Shown here in pieces: positions 63,678-64,000 of a DNA stretch of 64,000 nt. The position numbers and the translations under genes are program-made. The stretch covers positions 629,001 through 693,000 of the forward strand of contig NZ_CP038015.1 in assembly GCF_004367585.1 (NCBI RefSeq). Reading direction: 5' to 3'. The notes beneath the pieces are model-generated. The model ran no database searches. It was given only the letters and a program-made list of their open reading frames with translations, and was not told the origin of the DNA. Within the stretch, counting starts at the first letter, position 1. Each line of letters starts with the position of its first letter. The DNA comes from Paenisporosarcina antarctica (lineage in GTDB: Bacteria > Bacillota > Bacilli > Bacillales_A > Planococcaceae).

Positions 63678-64000
63678 TTATGGATAAATAGGTAGTACAT
63701 TAAGCCCCGTTTGTTGGTCATAGCCCATCATTATATTTCCGTTTTGAATCGCTTGACCTGCTGCCCCTTTTACGAGATTGTCAATTACTGCAACAATCGT
63801 TACTCTATTCGTACGCTCATCAACCGTTACGTTAATATCGCAATAGTTTGATCCGCTTACTTCTTTAGTTGATGGAAACTCTCCAAGTTTACGAACGCGA
63901 ACGAAGGGTGCATCTTCATAGCAATTTACATACAATTGATGAATTTCTTCAGCAGAAAACTCTTTATTTAATTGTACATACATCGTGCTCATAATTCCTC
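63678..64000 (-). CDS. argC: N-acetyl-gamma-glutamyl-phosphate reductase ArgC, C-terminal part
   Basis: The frame is open to the window end; about 107 C-terminal residues are present. [22 protein letters not shown] and [19 protein letters not shown] are standard ArgC C-terminal stretches. Start and any regulatory ARG box lie beyond the window. 30 bases before argJ, so argC-argJ-argB-argD form one operon. Confidence 0.93.
   Translation of the reverse strand, partial: GIMSTMYVQLNKEFSAEEIHQLYVNCYEDAPFVRVRKLGEFPSTKEVSGSNYCDINVTVDERTNRVTIVAVIDNLVKGAAGQAIQNGNIMMGYDQQTGLNVLPIYP

Overview
The window comes from the chromosome of a low-GC, Gram-positive, endospore-forming bacterium of the Bacillaceae or the related Planococcaceae group. 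The signs are AT-rich DNA, strong AAGGAGG-type ribosome binding sites with many TTG and GTG starts, a Tlp spore protein gene, the sporulation trio prkA-yhbH-spoVR, a DUF2512 (YndM-like) protein, a YfhD-like protein and a Bacillus-type holin-like type I toxin. Genus cannot be fixed from the sequence alone.

Layout. 1-5.3 kb: the tail of a methyltransferase gene, a HAD phosphatase, an LRR-TraB/GumN lipoprotein, a small M50-like protease, a gene-poor hairpin-rich stretch, a type I toxin-antitoxin locus and a CoA-type Nudix hydrolase. 5.6-9.1 kb: an MMPL/RND exporter split in two by a frameshift, its TetR regulator and a long palindromic operator. 10.0-13.2 kb: two tandem TPP riboswitches, each with its own terminator, control tenA-thiM-thiD-thiE. 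13.3-18.1 kb: a YdhK lipoprotein, a TsdA-like dihaem cytochrome, and a MarR-controlled operon (nitroreductase, small monooxygenase, quinone oxidoreductase). 18.8-21.1 kb: two secreted M14 carboxypeptidases.

22.1-32.0 kb is the most interesting part. It encodes an OpuC/HutXWV-like quaternary-amine ABC transporter, a HutH homologue that lacks the Ala-Ser-Gly tripeptide needed to form the MIO cofactor, a divergent urocanase, an AraC-type regulator with a degenerate receiver, and a second, canonical urocanase. A consensus-matching cre (CcpA) site lies upstream. The best reading is a catabolic locus for a trimethylated histidine derivative: ergothioneine (ergothionase plus thiourocanate hydratase) or hercynine. 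Substrate assignment is inference.

32.6-45.1 kb: assorted genes, including a Tlp spore protein, a DUF2512 protein with three 45-residue repeats, a patatin, an SbtA-like permease, selD-mnmH (selenouridine tRNA modification), a three-gene membrane-protein cluster, a haemolysin III protein and a PLP lyase. 45.3-49.0 kb: an apparent redox operon (acidic secreted protein, ApbE flavin transferase, ferric-reductase-like membrane protein, two-component system); its kinase carries an Asp-Gly repeat encoded by a hexanucleotide microsatellite. 49.8-54.4 kb: prkA, yhbH, spoVR. 54.7-60.4 kb: a peroxiredoxin, then an Fe-alcohol dehydrogenase and MmsA-type aldehyde dehydrogenase pair flanked by two decayed ISL3-like copies that carry a GC-rich 180-bp repeat. 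60.45-64 kb: argC-argJ-argB-argD on the minus strand, with argC cut by the window end. No rRNA, tRNA or CRISPR array was seen.
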